Of a stretch of DNA of 64,000 bases, positions 34,680 to 46,542 are shown piece by piece (position 1 is the first letter of the stretch; every line of letters starts with the position of its first letter). The position numbers and the translations under genes are program-made. This stretch comes from Amanita rubescens (lineage: Eukaryota > Basidiomycota > Agaricomycetes > Agaricales > Amanitaceae). The stretch is taken from the NCBI GenBank assembly GCA_015039365.1, contig WION01000211.1, forward strand, positions 30,075 through 94,074, read 5' to 3'. The notes under the pieces are model-generated. The model was not told where the DNA came from. It did not search any database and worked only from the letters and a program-made list of their open reading frames with translations.

Positions 34680-37600
34680 CTATAGCCTCGCACTCTCCAA
34701 CAACACAGCTCCCCTCCTCCACGCCAACTTGTTCTTGCCAAACGCAGCATCTAAAGCCTCCCTCACCGTCTTCACAAACACAAACTGCATCTCGTTTTGA
34801 ATCTCCAGCGCCACATCGTGTTCCACATCCTTCCGGTTTCCCCAGGGCAAAATCACCTTGGTCATCTGCGCCCTGTGTGCACCCAGCACTTTCTCCTTGA
34901 TCCCGCCCACAGGCGTAACATATCCCCTCAGCGAAATCTACACACACACACACACACACCCTTGAATCAATCCCAAAGTAACAAAGAAAGAAAGAAACGC
35001 GCACCTCACCCGTCATCGCCACACTCGGCGACACACACGCCCCCGTTAACAAACTCACAAAAGCACAAACCATCGCCACCCCCGCACTAGGCCCATCCTT
35101 CTTCTGAGCCCCAGCAGGCAAATGCAAATGCACATCGAACGCCTCAGGAACCTTGAGCGGATCCTGCAACCGCGTATCCGTAATGCACAAATCATACGCG
35201 TGCATCTTGAGCCAGCTGAGCGCGAGCTCTCCGCTCTCCTTGATCACATCCCCAAGGCTCCCGGTCAACTTTAGCTTCCCAGTCCCCGGGACCGCAATCG
35301 TCTCGACGGGCAGAATACCGCCTTCGCCCTGGCCCATCACAACGAGACCGTAGACGACCCCTCGCCGTTCCTCTCGTTCCTTCTCTTCCCCATCCCACCG
35401 CGCAATTCCGAGAACCTTCTCAAGCTCGTGTTCTTCCACGACCCGCTTATACTCTCTCTTCCTCCCGCCGGAAACAACGATAGTACCTCCTTGCTCCGGA
35501 CTTGGGTTTGAACTGGAGCTTGGCTCGGGCTGATGGTCATTGAACGCGTCAATAGAATCTGACCATTCCACAGCTTTATACCGAACAACGGCACCAATGG
35601 CGCGCTCGAGACTGCGAACACCAGCTTCTCTCGTATACCGCGTGGCGATATGCAGCAAAGCGGGCTCCGTAATGGCAAAATGATCCTCGTTCAGCCCGTT
35701 TGCTTTCAGCTGCTTTGGCAATAAAAACCTTCGCGCGATGTGCATCTTTTCGTCATGTGTATAACCTAATTAGTTGCATGAATAGAGGGGATTTCGTTTA
35801 AAGGAATACCTACGTACCAGAAAGTTGTATCACCTCACATCTGTCCAAAAGCGGCGCAGAGATGGTGTCGAGAGTGTTCGCAGTACATATAAAAAGAACT
35901 TGACTGAGGTCGATCGGTACATTGATGTAATGATCCTAATTAGCGTTACATTAGACCAATTCCACTCTTTGTGTTAATATAAACGACGCTCTTACATTAA
36001 ACGTATGATTCTGCTCAGGATCCAACACTTCCAATAACGCAGCGGCAGGGTCACCATGGAAATTACTCTGCCCAATCTTGTCAATCTCGTCCCTATATCG
36101 TACGACTTGGGGTCAATGAATGATCCACGCCCATTGTGACGTCACTCACAGCAACATGACGGGATCTGGCCTCCCAGCTTTCCTCAGCGCTTGCACAATC
36201 AACCCAGGCCCGCTGGCGACATACGTCCGTCTATGACCTCTAATCTCAGCTTCGTCCCTCACACCGCCCAATGAGATGCGCTGGAACGGCCTCCCAAGCG
36301 CTTTGGCTATGGATTGACCGAGCGAGGTCTTGCCCGTTCCCGGTGGCCCGACAAACCTGTTTATTGTCGTACATCAGCAACGTCCTCGAACTGTGGCGTA
36401 AGAAACGTACAGTAAAATAGGCCCCTTGACGACTCGCCTCGACTGAGGCTTTACCAATGGCTGGTGATGATGATGATGTTGGTGAGGTACAATTTGCAGG
36501 TTCTTGTTGGCCTGGACATCCTTGCCCTCTCCATCTTTCATCGCTACCTGATCAGCCGCCTTTGCCGCCATCTTCTCCTGATCTTCCTTGTGCTCCTTGT
36601 CAGCAACCAACTGTTTTAGCCTTACCACAGCCAGGTATTCAATCAATCTCCGCTTAATCTTGTCCAGGCCGAAATGGTCAGCATCCAGCTGAGCTCTTGC
36701 GTTAATCAAGAATCTCTTGTCTCTAATCTGGGGCTGAGATATAGGCGGCGCAAAAGTCGAATTTGACCATGGTATCGAGGTTAACCATTCAAGCTACGCA
36801 CGTCAGATTAACGGGCCGGAAAGAAAAGGTTGAACGACATACATAGCTTCTGACCACACCGTGCTCGACGCTACCCTGAGGTATCCGTTTCAGCCTCCTC
36901 CACTCTCTCACACCCATCTTGCGTTCCTCCGAGCCGGGCGCCATAGCCTCAATTTTGCGTTTCAAGTCGGCCATATCATCTGCTTCATGTTGTTCATCGT
37001 CGTCCAATTCTGATGAGCTTCCTCCTGCGACTCCTTCCCCTGACGAAGTCCGCTGGAGAGCGCTCAACTCGCGCTGGATAGCCGCAAGTTGTTGACGGAG
37101 GAAAAACTCTTTCTGTTGCTTCGACAACGACTCGTCGACAGCCGTTGCAATCTTCTTCGTTACTTCGGAGATGGAAGCTTGTTTGAGGAATATCTCCGTA
37201 GCTAGTTTGAGTCTCGCTTCAGAATCGGGTGTACTTAACATGGCTATTGGCGAGAATTAGACCAGAACAAGGGCGCTACACATACATACTCACCTAGTTT
37301 ATCAGCATACTCTCCATTGATTGTCCCAACCAACACGTCCGCCATCCATGACGCCCGAGCATCTGTCACATCCTCCAGCATAGCAGCAATCTTCATATAC
37401 CCATCCCTCTTGGAATGCTGCACCGAATCTTTGGCAAGTCTATCCAACAGCCTCGTCGCTGAATGCTTGAACTTCTCAACCGCATCCCTACTCGGTACCC
37501 TCTCCGTCGGGGGATACTCAACCTCGTGATGCGAAAGCGTGTTGATCCACTCGCTCGCCGGAAGAGGGACAACGGCAGACTTTGACGTGCCGATGCGAAC

Positions 37601-37915
37601 GCGGGTGAGACCGTGCAGCGAAACGAGGTACGGCTGGCGCGAACCCCTTGTAGGGGGTCTTACAATTCGGAGCACTCTTGCGGCAGTACCCCATTCTGCC
37701 AACATAGGTTCCGTGTGTTGTGAATTGGGGTCGTATGGGTCACTTGTTGGGGAAGTGACCGGGACGGCAGCGACGACCGGGAGAGCATCTGACTCTTCTA
37801 TAAGGGCGAGCATTGCTTCACCGACGTGCCTATGAACTGGCATTGTGAATCGTGAAGCGGGGAGAATGAGGAGAGGATGTGGAAGGGCGAGAATGGGCAG
37901 CTTTGAGGCAGCCAT
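34680..37915 (-). CDS. Lon protease, peroxisomal type (AAA+ serine protease)
   Basis: A multi-exon minus-strand gene from Met 37915 ([16 protein letters not shown]) to the stop at 34680. Domains in order: the N-terminal LAN substrate-binding domain; a coiled coil ([20 protein letters not shown]); the AAA+ module with Walker A GPPGTGKT (about 36325-36350), the arginine-rich [15 protein letters not shown] and Walker B; then the protease domain with catalytic Ser in [10 protein letters not shown] (about 35071-35094) and catalytic Lys in GGIKEKVLG (about 34890-34905). There is no mitochondrial presequence, and the C-terminus ends ...SARL. ARL fits the peroxisomal PTS1 consensus, so this should be the peroxisomal quality-control Lon rather than mitochondrial Pim1. 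A Lys/Gln/His-rich insert with HQHHHHHQ sits before Walker A. One intron contains a CA microsatellite. Confidence 0.9.
34938..34962. repeat. CA dinucleotide microsatellite in a Lon intron
   Basis: A run of alternating C and A of about 24 bases inside the intron between the exon encoding the catalytic serine and the one encoding the catalytic lysine. It is followed by a GAAA repeat at about 34983-34997. Confidence 0.8.
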
Positions 37916-38033
37916 GGCGGGAGACGGCGTAAGGCATGCGAGAGAGGGGCGACGCAAGGTAGCGCACACGTGCACGTGACGTCGGGGACCCAGGCATGAG
38001 AATTCTATTCTTACACAAACACACTACTCTACT

Positions 38034-39541
38034 CTACAATGCCGGTTTACCAGCGTCTAGACTGAATTTCGTTCCCGTGCTTATGTTCGTCTCAAGCTCC
38101 GGCACAGCGGCACTCACAAGCGCCTTTTCCTCGTCAGAGATCTTACCGAGGGAATAGATCTTCTCAACTCCGTTGCGCTGTGATCGTCGATCAATCACAT
38201 CAATCGCTGACCCGAATTGAATTGCAAAACGCCACTTACCCCCAGCTCAACATTACTTGCAAAGTATGCAATGTTAGCTCCAATATCCTTCTTCAACGCT
38301 GCACCTCCCACCATGTCTGCCTCCAAGTTGACAAAGGTAGGCGTGACGATACCCTTTTCGCCCTTGAGCGCACGGATCACCTTGGACGTAAACTCCGCTC
38401 CGGCGTAAGCCATCGACAACGTCGCAGATCCTGCACCATTCTTAGCCTTGACAACTTCATCGCCTCCGTACTGGATTCTCTTCACCAACGCGGAGGTATC
38501 CGCAGAAGCGGGAAGCGGGTGCGATGCCTGTGACAGCAAAGGCACGATCTATGACAAGCAGGTCAAAAATACATCCATAGCTTCCATCATACACTGACCG
38601 TGACACCGCTGTGACCACCAACGACAGGCACAACAACTTTGGAAGAATAAGAAAGATCGCCGTGAATCTCCGCGACAAACGTAGACGCTCGTATGACATC
38701 CAGGGTCGTCACTCCGAAGATCCTGACAAAAATATTCTCGATAACGGTCTCGAAAAGCGGATATTTTTCACACACCTCTTGGGATCATAGACGCCGTGTT
38801 TCTTGAACACTTCGCTCACGATCGGAACAGTCGAATTGACAGGGTTTGAAATGACAAGCACGAAAGCTTTCGGTGCTGCCTTGGCAATGCCCGCCGCCAA
38901 ATCTCTCACGATACCTGCATTGATCTAAAAAAACGAGATAAGCAATCGCACATCTTATCAAAGCTAACAAACCTTGAACAGATCATCTCTTATTCACCAA
39001 CATATCAACATCAGCCACACGTAGCGTAATGATTAAAAAGAATTTGTACCTTGTCATCTAGTTACAAAAATATCAGTTTATCACATGTATTTTAGCAGCA
39101 GAAATACTCATACACCGGGTTTGCGCGGAACACCAGCCGGAATCACGACAACATCGGCACCTTTGAGAGTTTTTGCTAGACCATCGTTGTCAGGGAGGTA
39201 TCCCTCGACCTTGGCATTGGACGGGATATGCGACAAATCCGCTGCAACTCCTGGAGTGTTGACGATATCATACAGGCCGAGCTAACATACGAAAAGTTTA
39301 AGACCCATCCAAAAAATCGCGCGAGTGAGAACAAACCTCCGTAATAAGAGGATTCGCCTTCAACAGCAGCGCAAGAGGCTGTCCAATACCGCCTATAAAC
39401 CAGCTACATAAGCCATCGTGCCCGATGACGGATAATAGATAGGGAGATATAGATGTAGATTGATGATATGCCAACTCAAGTGGAGATACAAACGCAGGAT
39501 AGTCACTCACCCGCAGCGCCGAGAACAACAGCCTTGACCAT
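38034..39541 (-). CDS. NAD-dependent malate dehydrogenase without mitochondrial presequence
   Basis: Multi-exon minus-strand gene from Met 39541 to the TAG at 38034. It starts directly with the nucleotide-binding fold ([20 protein letters not shown]). Next come [20 protein letters not shown], with the substrate-binding arginine loop, [17 protein letters not shown], and the active-site His in [13 protein letters not shown]. The C-terminal helix includes [13 protein letters not shown] and the end is [10 protein letters not shown]. It interconverts malate and oxaloacetate using NAD. There is no N-terminal targeting extension and the last residues do not fit a PTS1, so a cytosolic enzyme is most likely. 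Several short introns are present and all motifs are intact. It lies just upstream of the Lon gene on the same strand, only about 118 bp between its stop and the Lon start. Confidence 0.9.
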
Positions 39542-40316
39542 TTTGATTGCTTACTCGTTACAAGATATAAAGCGATGTGAAAGATGGGAGGGAACAACCG
39601 TTGACGCGCTGGCGATTCAGAATCACTGGATCGGACCGGGTCCGCATAAGGAAACTTTTCCGGGATCCCGCCACGGGCCTTTCCGTCAAACCATGGCCAC
39701 CACTTCGCGTTGGCATGGTCCGAGGCCGAGGACTAGTAGCTGCACTCGAACGCGCTGCTCTCGAGCGCTATACGTACCCATCAATGCTGGTGAATGCAAA
39801 GTGGTATGGGTGGTGTAGGACAGACAGTTACGGATATTTGTACTCTATTAGGCGCACACCTAATGATGAAAGTAACCTTTGAACCTATAGTAAAGATTGT
39901 AAGGAACACCTCCCCTCAGTTACGGATATTCGTACTGAGGGGACTATTTATATGTCTACGACAGACAGAAAACGTATGCTTGGGTGTGGGCCTGGACGTG
40001 GAGTCGAGCGAAGACGATGTGACAGAGAAAGCGGGCGTCGAGGGCAACACAGCGCTCTGCAGACGTGACGGACTAGGCTCTAGCGGACGGCATACCCCAA
40101 TGTGCTTCAGACAGTGTGCTGCGCTTCGCCATGACAAGGCAAACTCTTGACGGCCCGGCCACTTCGCACATCTTTCATACCCTTGAGAAGTCCAAGTGGA
40201 CATTGGATTGCAGACAATGAAGAAATGACGTACTTCAGGCCAGACTGACTGCCGCACTTGAACAACCTGTGTCACATATGCCTCCTATCACTTAGCGTTG
40301 TTCCTAATCCACCGCA
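39542..40316. other. Divergent intergenic region between MDH and gene B
   Basis: It separates the minus-strand malate dehydrogenase from the plus-strand Crinkler-like gene B and should contain both promoters. The phrase AGTTACGGATATTYGTACT occurs at about 39828 and 39918, a short direct repeat. No gene is supported. Confidence 0.45.
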
Positions 40317-43165
40317 ATGGCTAAATGTCCCACTGCGCCCCTTAGTCACAGTGCTCCTCCTGCAATCCGACAGAAGCGAGAGATCGCTGATCCAACAGGG
40401 CAGTCCCTGGCAACGATCCGCGATGGCTTGACAGATCTGCAACACAAGGATTTTGACCGTCAAATCCTTCAAATACTTGAAAATTATCCCAAGAACGACT
40501 GGTCGAACTTTACAGCGAATGCCATCTTTCTCACATCTAACGTCTCAAATGGCACCCTTCCTCCGATTAAAATGGACGATGCTCTTCTCCTTGTCCGCGA
40601 AAACCGCGATCTTGAAAAACATGTCCCAGAGGCAATGGAATCTGGGTCATTCAGAAAGATCCGGGGTGAGATATCTACCCATCATCCGATCTTCATCAAT
40701 TTACATTAAATTACCTAGAAATCTTACAACATAGGAAAGGACCAAGTCAATACCCGCAACCACCTGAGATGAATCGTGAGTTGTTGCAGTTAAATTGGAC
40801 TAAATTTATGGGGATTGCAACAGGATCCGAGCAACTCTCGGAAGATATAGTTACAGCATTCGACCAGGACCATCGCGGCATGGCTGTTCGCGGCTTCCTT
40901 GAATACCTGAGGGACAATGAAAAAAAATACGGAGAAGCCAATTATTACGGAAAATTCTGCAGCATTGTTCAGACCTCGGGGACGGGGAAATCACGTTTGC
41001 TGTGTGAGGTGAGTGTCCTCTCATTCTAGCATTGTTCATAGCTTAGCATTGTATTTAGCTTCGTAAAAAGGATGTCATAGTCCTTTACATGAATTTACGT
41101 GATCCTGGAGACAAGCACGCATTTCCTCCTCCAGATGCATTTCCTGCAGAGATTCTAACAAGAAACTTCACCGATGAGGGTACTTACACCCGCAAATGTC
41201 ATGCGTTTTTTATTGCTATTTTCAAGTGTCTTGAACAGCGTCTGAGTGCAAGCAGCAGGGAAAATTTCATCAAAGAATGGAACGCTGGCATGACTGAATT
41301 AGTTAACCCCATTTGCATCACGACGCGGCATTTTTTCTTCTGCGATGTACAGAAAGAATATGACAATGTGAGTCTTCACCCACGATCAAAACATCTAGCT
41401 TATCATTTTCTCCAGATATACCCACAAATAAATGATATTAATGGGGTAATGGTGATGTGGAAGGCATATGCTTCATTGTACAAGATGCTTGCGGAAAGGA
41501 AAAAGCCGCATGGGCCTTTTTTGGTAATTGCGGTAGACGAAGCCCATGAACTGACCCTGACACAATCGCCGGGTAATTGGAGGCCATCAATCATTTTTTG
41601 CAGAGCAATAGCAGACTATTCCGCTCCCACTAGATCGGCTAGATGTTGGGTTGTATTTGCCTCGACAACATCAAAAGTTGCCGATTTTGCAACACCACAA
41701 CCTAAATGTTAAGAACTCCCTCCATATTTCATTCTCTTGTGCTAATCTTCACATCAGACAACTCGGCCAGAGTCAATATTGGGCGATTATTATTTCCTCC
41801 CTATACCGAATTAGGATGGGATCAAATGGCAACACCCTCCAATGAAATACCGGCTGATAAAAATGCCAAGTTGAAATATATAAGAGGTTTTGGCCGTCCA
41901 CTGTGCGAAATTGGCTATTTCATCCTAGTTCTTTACTTATTTATCTGACAGATGGACGTCAATAGGAGATGTTGGAAGCTTGGAGTCATTGGCACGGCTG
42001 AAACTTGCCCCTGGGATTGAGGGAAACAAACCAGATATCGGAGACCAATTAGCAGTACTTGCGCAACGATTCGGTCTCAACATCTACTTTGGTCACAAAG
42101 AAGCAATCTCGCTTATTGAAAATGCGGTTGCCAGCCACGGACGTGTGTGCCTTGCAACAACTGAAGCGCGGACGTGGAGTTTTACTACGTATCCTTCGGA
42201 ACCACTCCTGTCATGCGTTGCGGCACAACTCTTGCACCAATCACCCAAGGCTCGAAAGGATATACTCGTGGCGCTAAATGAAAAAGTAAAAGCAGGACTT
42301 ATTGAAGTTGGAAAAACTGGAGAATTGGCAAACCGGTTGATTTTCCTACTTGGCAAGGATCTCTATATTCGACAATCAGTCCAGGACTTTCCGGTGCCAT
42401 TACTTACCCCGGAATCCGAACTCTTCGATTGTAAGATGGTTCCTCTCATTGGTTACCTTCAATACCTGTTTGGGACCTCGTTTTGGGGCGAGACTGAAGC
42501 TAATGCAAAAGCACTATTTGCCGATGCATATATCAATTTTTCGCATTGGGTGTCAATGAAGGATGATATCGGGAAAAGAGAAGGAATGAGGTGAGTTTAT
42601 CTTTGCCATTCTTTTACTGAAATTGACAACGTCCATACGTAGTGTTCAAGAATGGATCCGACGATTGTGGCAGAGGACAAGTGCGATCCAGTGTTGCCAC
42701 GGGCAGCATATGATAGATGCCGCGATACCAATATTCTTTCGCATTCGTCAGGAATTTTCACTATGCGGCATATCCGTGAAGCTCACAGCGCATTCCAACA
42801 ATGGTGACTTGAGCGGTATCCAGCTGGAACACCACACTATTGGTTATTCTTCAGATCTCCCGCGGATCGCCATTTTAGTGGATTATGGCCTGGATACATC
42901 AAAAGTTACTGCCACAATCACTCCTGGTTGGACGTCTCCACTTGTTCCGGATAAACCTCAATGTTTGCGCATCTACGCAGCCGGACTCACTTCCGACACT
43001 TTCAAGTTCTTGAAAAACCAAGATTTCTCGCATATACTTGAGGAACTAGTTACGTTCGAGGGACCCCCAGAGCCGAACAGAAAGATTGGCGCGTGTATAC
43101 GGAAACATATGGAGTTTGGTAGTACTGCGAATACTAACTCTATGGTGTGGGAGATGGATATATAA
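40317..43165 (+). CDS. Crinkler/RHS-like protein: P-loop NTPase with degenerate nuclease domain (gene B)
   Basis: Seven exons close in phase: 40317-40665, 40740-41008, 41059-41367, 41416-41707, 41758-41902, 41952-42590 and 42643-43165, giving 841 residues. The NTPase part has Walker A (QTSGTGKSRLL, about 40968-41000) and Walker B (LVIAVDEAHEL, about 41521-41555), followed by GFGRPLWTSIGD. The helical middle resembles gene A. The C-terminal nuclease fold keeps an Asp in MIDAAIPIFFRI (about 42715), but the strand that should read ILIQVKN reads AILVDYGL (about 42870-42893). The catalytic Gln/Glu-x-Lys is therefore gone and the domain is probably inactive as a nuclease. The NTPase motifs look intact. 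The frame is unbroken, so it may still act as a protein or be in early decay. Confidence 0.8.
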
Positions 43166-43417
43166 GGTACGTTAACGAGTTGCGAGCGTGCTCTTACACG
43201 TCTACATAACTTCTAGTAGTCTTATCATGTAGTAATTCTCAGACTTCTATATAGTACCGCTCGCCAACCCGAATTAAGGTATCTATCCACTTGGGCTCAA
43301 TTGTAAATGCCTTTCGTCACAGCCTGCATAATCGCCGAATCACATTTCACTCGATAACTGTCCCGTTAATTAGTCAAGTGTGAAATTGTTGCATGCAATT
43401 CAGGTGTAAGAAACAGT

Positions 43418-44854
43418 CTACAATGCATTAATTTGGGCTAATTCAGCTGTCATTTGGGCGTGACTTCCCGCCGCCAACGTCTCTAAGTCGACCAAGAATA
43501 TCGCATGACCCTTCTGGCAGAAGTTGCGTCGTGCAATATCACCGTGAACATATCCTGCCAAGTGGACGCGAGCAAGAGTGGATATCATCCGTTCCCTCGT
43601 CCGGGGATTGATTGGCCCAACTTCAGGGATTGCAGTACCAACATCTTCGAGCACAAGGAGCCTCAAGAGTCCCCAAACATCGTAATATCCATGGACGCGT
43701 GGAATAACTGTGCCTTGTAGATGCTGCAAGGTAGCATAATTGCGTACCTCCTTATTGAGCGCATCCATGGCATCTCCCCTCTGAAAAAGGTCTATAATTT
43801 TGCAGAAGACATCCAGGTTCAAAAATCGTTTCACCAGTTTTGCCTTTAATGTACAGCCTCGTTGCGGAGCATGACGCACGGAAGTACGGTCAAAATAGCA
43901 AAGACGAGGGTCAAGTGGCAAAACCGGATATGATCCGGCCTCGACGACCGAATGGTATGACTGTGCCTGCGCAATGGCTGCGTCACGGCTACGAGTAGCT
44001 GTGGCAGATGTACCGAAGTATCGGCCGGGGGGTACATTGGCGGAGGTTGGGGAACTATGAAACCAGGTACTAGGTGCAGTTTCGGCAAGCAGAATAGTGC
44101 CCACAAAGGCTTTGAGCATACTTGGCGAACGAACCGAATCAAAACTGATCGGCCCGTAGTACTGCAAGGTTTTGCCTCGGCCTTCGGGAGTCTCAACGCG
44201 TTGGAAAAACCAAGCACACTCCATATTATTGAGTATGCCATATTTGTTCTCGTTAAATGTCATGTAGCCGTAGAGTTGGAAGACAGCGTCGATCGACTGT
44301 TGAGCCAGCCGAGGGATCTCTACTTTGAAAATACGCAGGCAAGTTCTCAAGAGGGGCCGCCCATTTTGTCTTGTATACTACCTGTCCCACAAAGATGAGG
44401 CCTATCAAAAATAGAAATCATTGATACACGTACCACAACCTTGGGATGCCTGGTGGGAGCCCGCAACCAAGAAAAGTCAGGCGCTCCAACGATCTGATTA
44501 TTCCCAGACTCTGGCGTGGAGAACTCTCCTTCAATCCCAAGTATATCCAGCACCTCTTCCACCAAATAGTGCAGCTGTACTGTCGCCTGAAGTCGAATAT
44601 CTTCTTCGTTCCGCACGCGCGATCGTTTCTTTGGTAGGGACCCGATGTCATATTCGGCGTCTAAGGGAATGCCCATCGAGCATGCGAGTAGTAATAGCCT
44701 CGCTGATCTCTGTTTCAAATGTATTCCATGGAACGAGGTGTTGAAGATCCGTTCGTGGAAACACTCGTCGCTTTGTGTACGCGGAACTGTGAAAATCTTC
44801 GTTCCACAAAAAACCTGTCGGGTTGTAAGACAAAGTTGGGAGCCTGGTTCTCAT
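43418..44854 (-). pseudogene. REase-like plus protein kinase-like gene with two frameshifts
   Basis: The minus strand holds a protein of a type common in agaricomycetes. The N-terminal part has LVPWNTFETEISEAITTRML, then VQLHYLVEEVLDILGI. Next is a nuclease-like segment with GAPDFSW and KVVV, an intron, then VYKTKWAAPLENLP, and a middle region with RLAQQSIDAVFQLYGYMTF. The C-terminal kinase fold has VHGDIARRNF (catalytic loop) and FLVDLE in place of DFG. The frame shifts near 44650-44660 (between SLRRRI and DIGSLPKKRS) and again near 44325 (between NLPAYFQ and VEIPRLAQQ), with no splice sites to explain either. Unless these are sequencing errors the gene is dead. It lies next to Crinkler-like gene B, and such kinases often sit among them. 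Confidence 0.65.
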
Positions 44855-45288
44855 GATGTTCGAGACTGAAACGCGCTTTTCATTTCCTGCGTTATGCGAG
44901 AAGAAGGTATATTGCTATCGAGGTTTCCGAATATCTAGTTCCAAAGTGTTGAAGGAATCGCATTTTAAGACAACGGCATTTGCCGTGCCGCGTCTTGCCA
45001 AGCACAACCAAATAATATCGTCATCAGTTAGAACGGCAGCTGGTCTTAACATCGCATCTCAGATCTCAAGAGGCATACAACAGCGTCCCATGCGCACGTG
45101 TCACTTCAACGCTTTTGGTTTTATAAATAGCGACATCAGTAAACCCAGTTGACCCCCCCCCCTCGCGGTTGTTTTGCGCCAGACGTTATAGAGCGAGTTG
45201 TCGTGCGCAACAACCCAAATTAAAACTCAGCCCGGCTTACTCCGAATGCTCACACACGGGACTCATCGCTCATTACGTCTGGGAACGA
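44855..45288. other. Region between kinase pseudogene and the KDZ element
   Basis: No gene is supported. A C-rich run lies at about 45150-45160. The right end carries the left copy of the direct repeat that borders the transposon. Confidence 0.4.
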
Positions 45289-45298
45289 GACTACCTCA
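45289..45298 (+). repeat. Left target-site duplication of the KDZ element
   Basis: GACTACCTCA here is repeated exactly at 56627-56636, outside the two inverted ends of the element. Part of the 10 bases could belong to the element ends, so the true duplication may be 8-10 bp. Confidence 0.65.
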
Positions 45299-46520
45299 CC
45301 TCATTCAGTGATGGTGGTGCAAGATTTTGTTGTAATAAGAATACTGATGTCTTGCAACACATATTGTAATTAGAAACAAGCTTATTTGTTGCAACATTTT
45401 TCACTAATCCAGTTTTCCCCGTGCTGCCATACACTTCTGTCCGTTGCAACATAGCGCTCCCGCACTCGAGCCTCGCTCATTCCCGCGCCCTTCCTCATTG
45501 CACCTGCACCCTCATTCATTCCCGTACCCTCCCTCGTTCTCACCGTTGCAACATAACCATTCCCGCGCTCTAAACTTATACTAGTATCCGACATCATCCT
45601 CGCTTATTCCCGCGCCCTTCCTCGTTGCACCTGACACGCGCACCCTCATTCATTCCCGCGCCCTCCCTCATCTAGCTGCACCCGACACATGCGCCCTTCA
45701 ATGTTGCAACGTCGGAAAGCCATTCCTTGACTCTCATTCCCGCGCCCAATCCCAAAACGACCGTTCATTGTTCCCGCGCTCCTGTTCAAGTTGCGATCAT
45801 CACGCGCAGCCTTCCCCATATGCCCACCACCCTCTGGCAGTGTTGGGGGATCCCTCAACTGCTCGTACGCTCATCCCTACTCCCCTCCACAACATACAGA
45901 TGTGCTGCCAGCGCTGCACGTGTCAATTCCATGGTTTAGGGTTTCGTGCGCCCACACCTCTTTGTTGCAACATCTGGAACCATTTCTCAGGCTGTGCTGC
46001 CAGCGCTGCGCATGTCAAATCCATGGCTTAGGGTTGTGCGCCCACACCTCTTTGTTGCAACATTGTCATTGCTCCCAGGCCAACCCCCGCTTCCCTTGCC
46101 ATCATTGCAAGTTGCAACAGTGATATGGCATTTCTCTCGCACCGCGGTGATGCCACGCTCGCCTGTTGCAACATTAAAACTAACTATGTTCCCACTGCCT
46201 CCTCCAGCCCCCACGTCCCCCACGCCGTCAGATGGGTGTTGCAACACATGCCCAGATGCTACGAACGCCCATCAATATTGTTGCTCGCCCCCTTCTGGTG
46301 GCATGAAATGAGTTAAAATGGCTAAAACTACTCACGTATCTCATGCCGTCAATACTTGATTCCACTAGTACACGTTGCACAACCCTACCGGCTCAGATGT
46401 CCGTAAATTATAATTTGAAAAACCCTTACCACTAAATCCTATGCTTGCTTGTCCTCGTCTATGTGAAACATTACCAAAATGGATTGCTTTAAAATAATCA
46501 ACGGGTTACGGGTATAAAAG
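45299..46520. repeat. Left subterminal repeat region with GTTGCAAC palindromes
   Basis: By eye I find GTTGCAAC at about 45388, 45443, 45545, 45703, 45964, 46054, 46111, 46165 and 46238. Two further levels of repetition are visible: CATTCCCGCGCCCT-type units between 45470 and 45760, and a tandem unit of about 92 bp (45901-45971 and 45993-46061) containing GTGCTGCCAGCGCTGC and CGCCCACACCTCTTT. No coding region is supported here. Confidence 0.75.
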
Positions 46521-46542
46521 CTATATACTACTGCATTCTGAA

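Noticed and set aside
34609..35020. Extension of the Lon reading frame through 34970-34609 without splicing
   Set aside because: The frame runs into the CA-repeat intron and loses the catalytic-lysine exon. The spliced reading [12 protein letters not shown]...SARL fits the family.
45727..46316. Overlapping plus-strand frames of 63-121 codons rich in Pro, His, Cys and Ser
   Set aside because: They fall in the repetitive subterminal region of the KDZ element, and the three frames arise from the tandem units, not from a gene.
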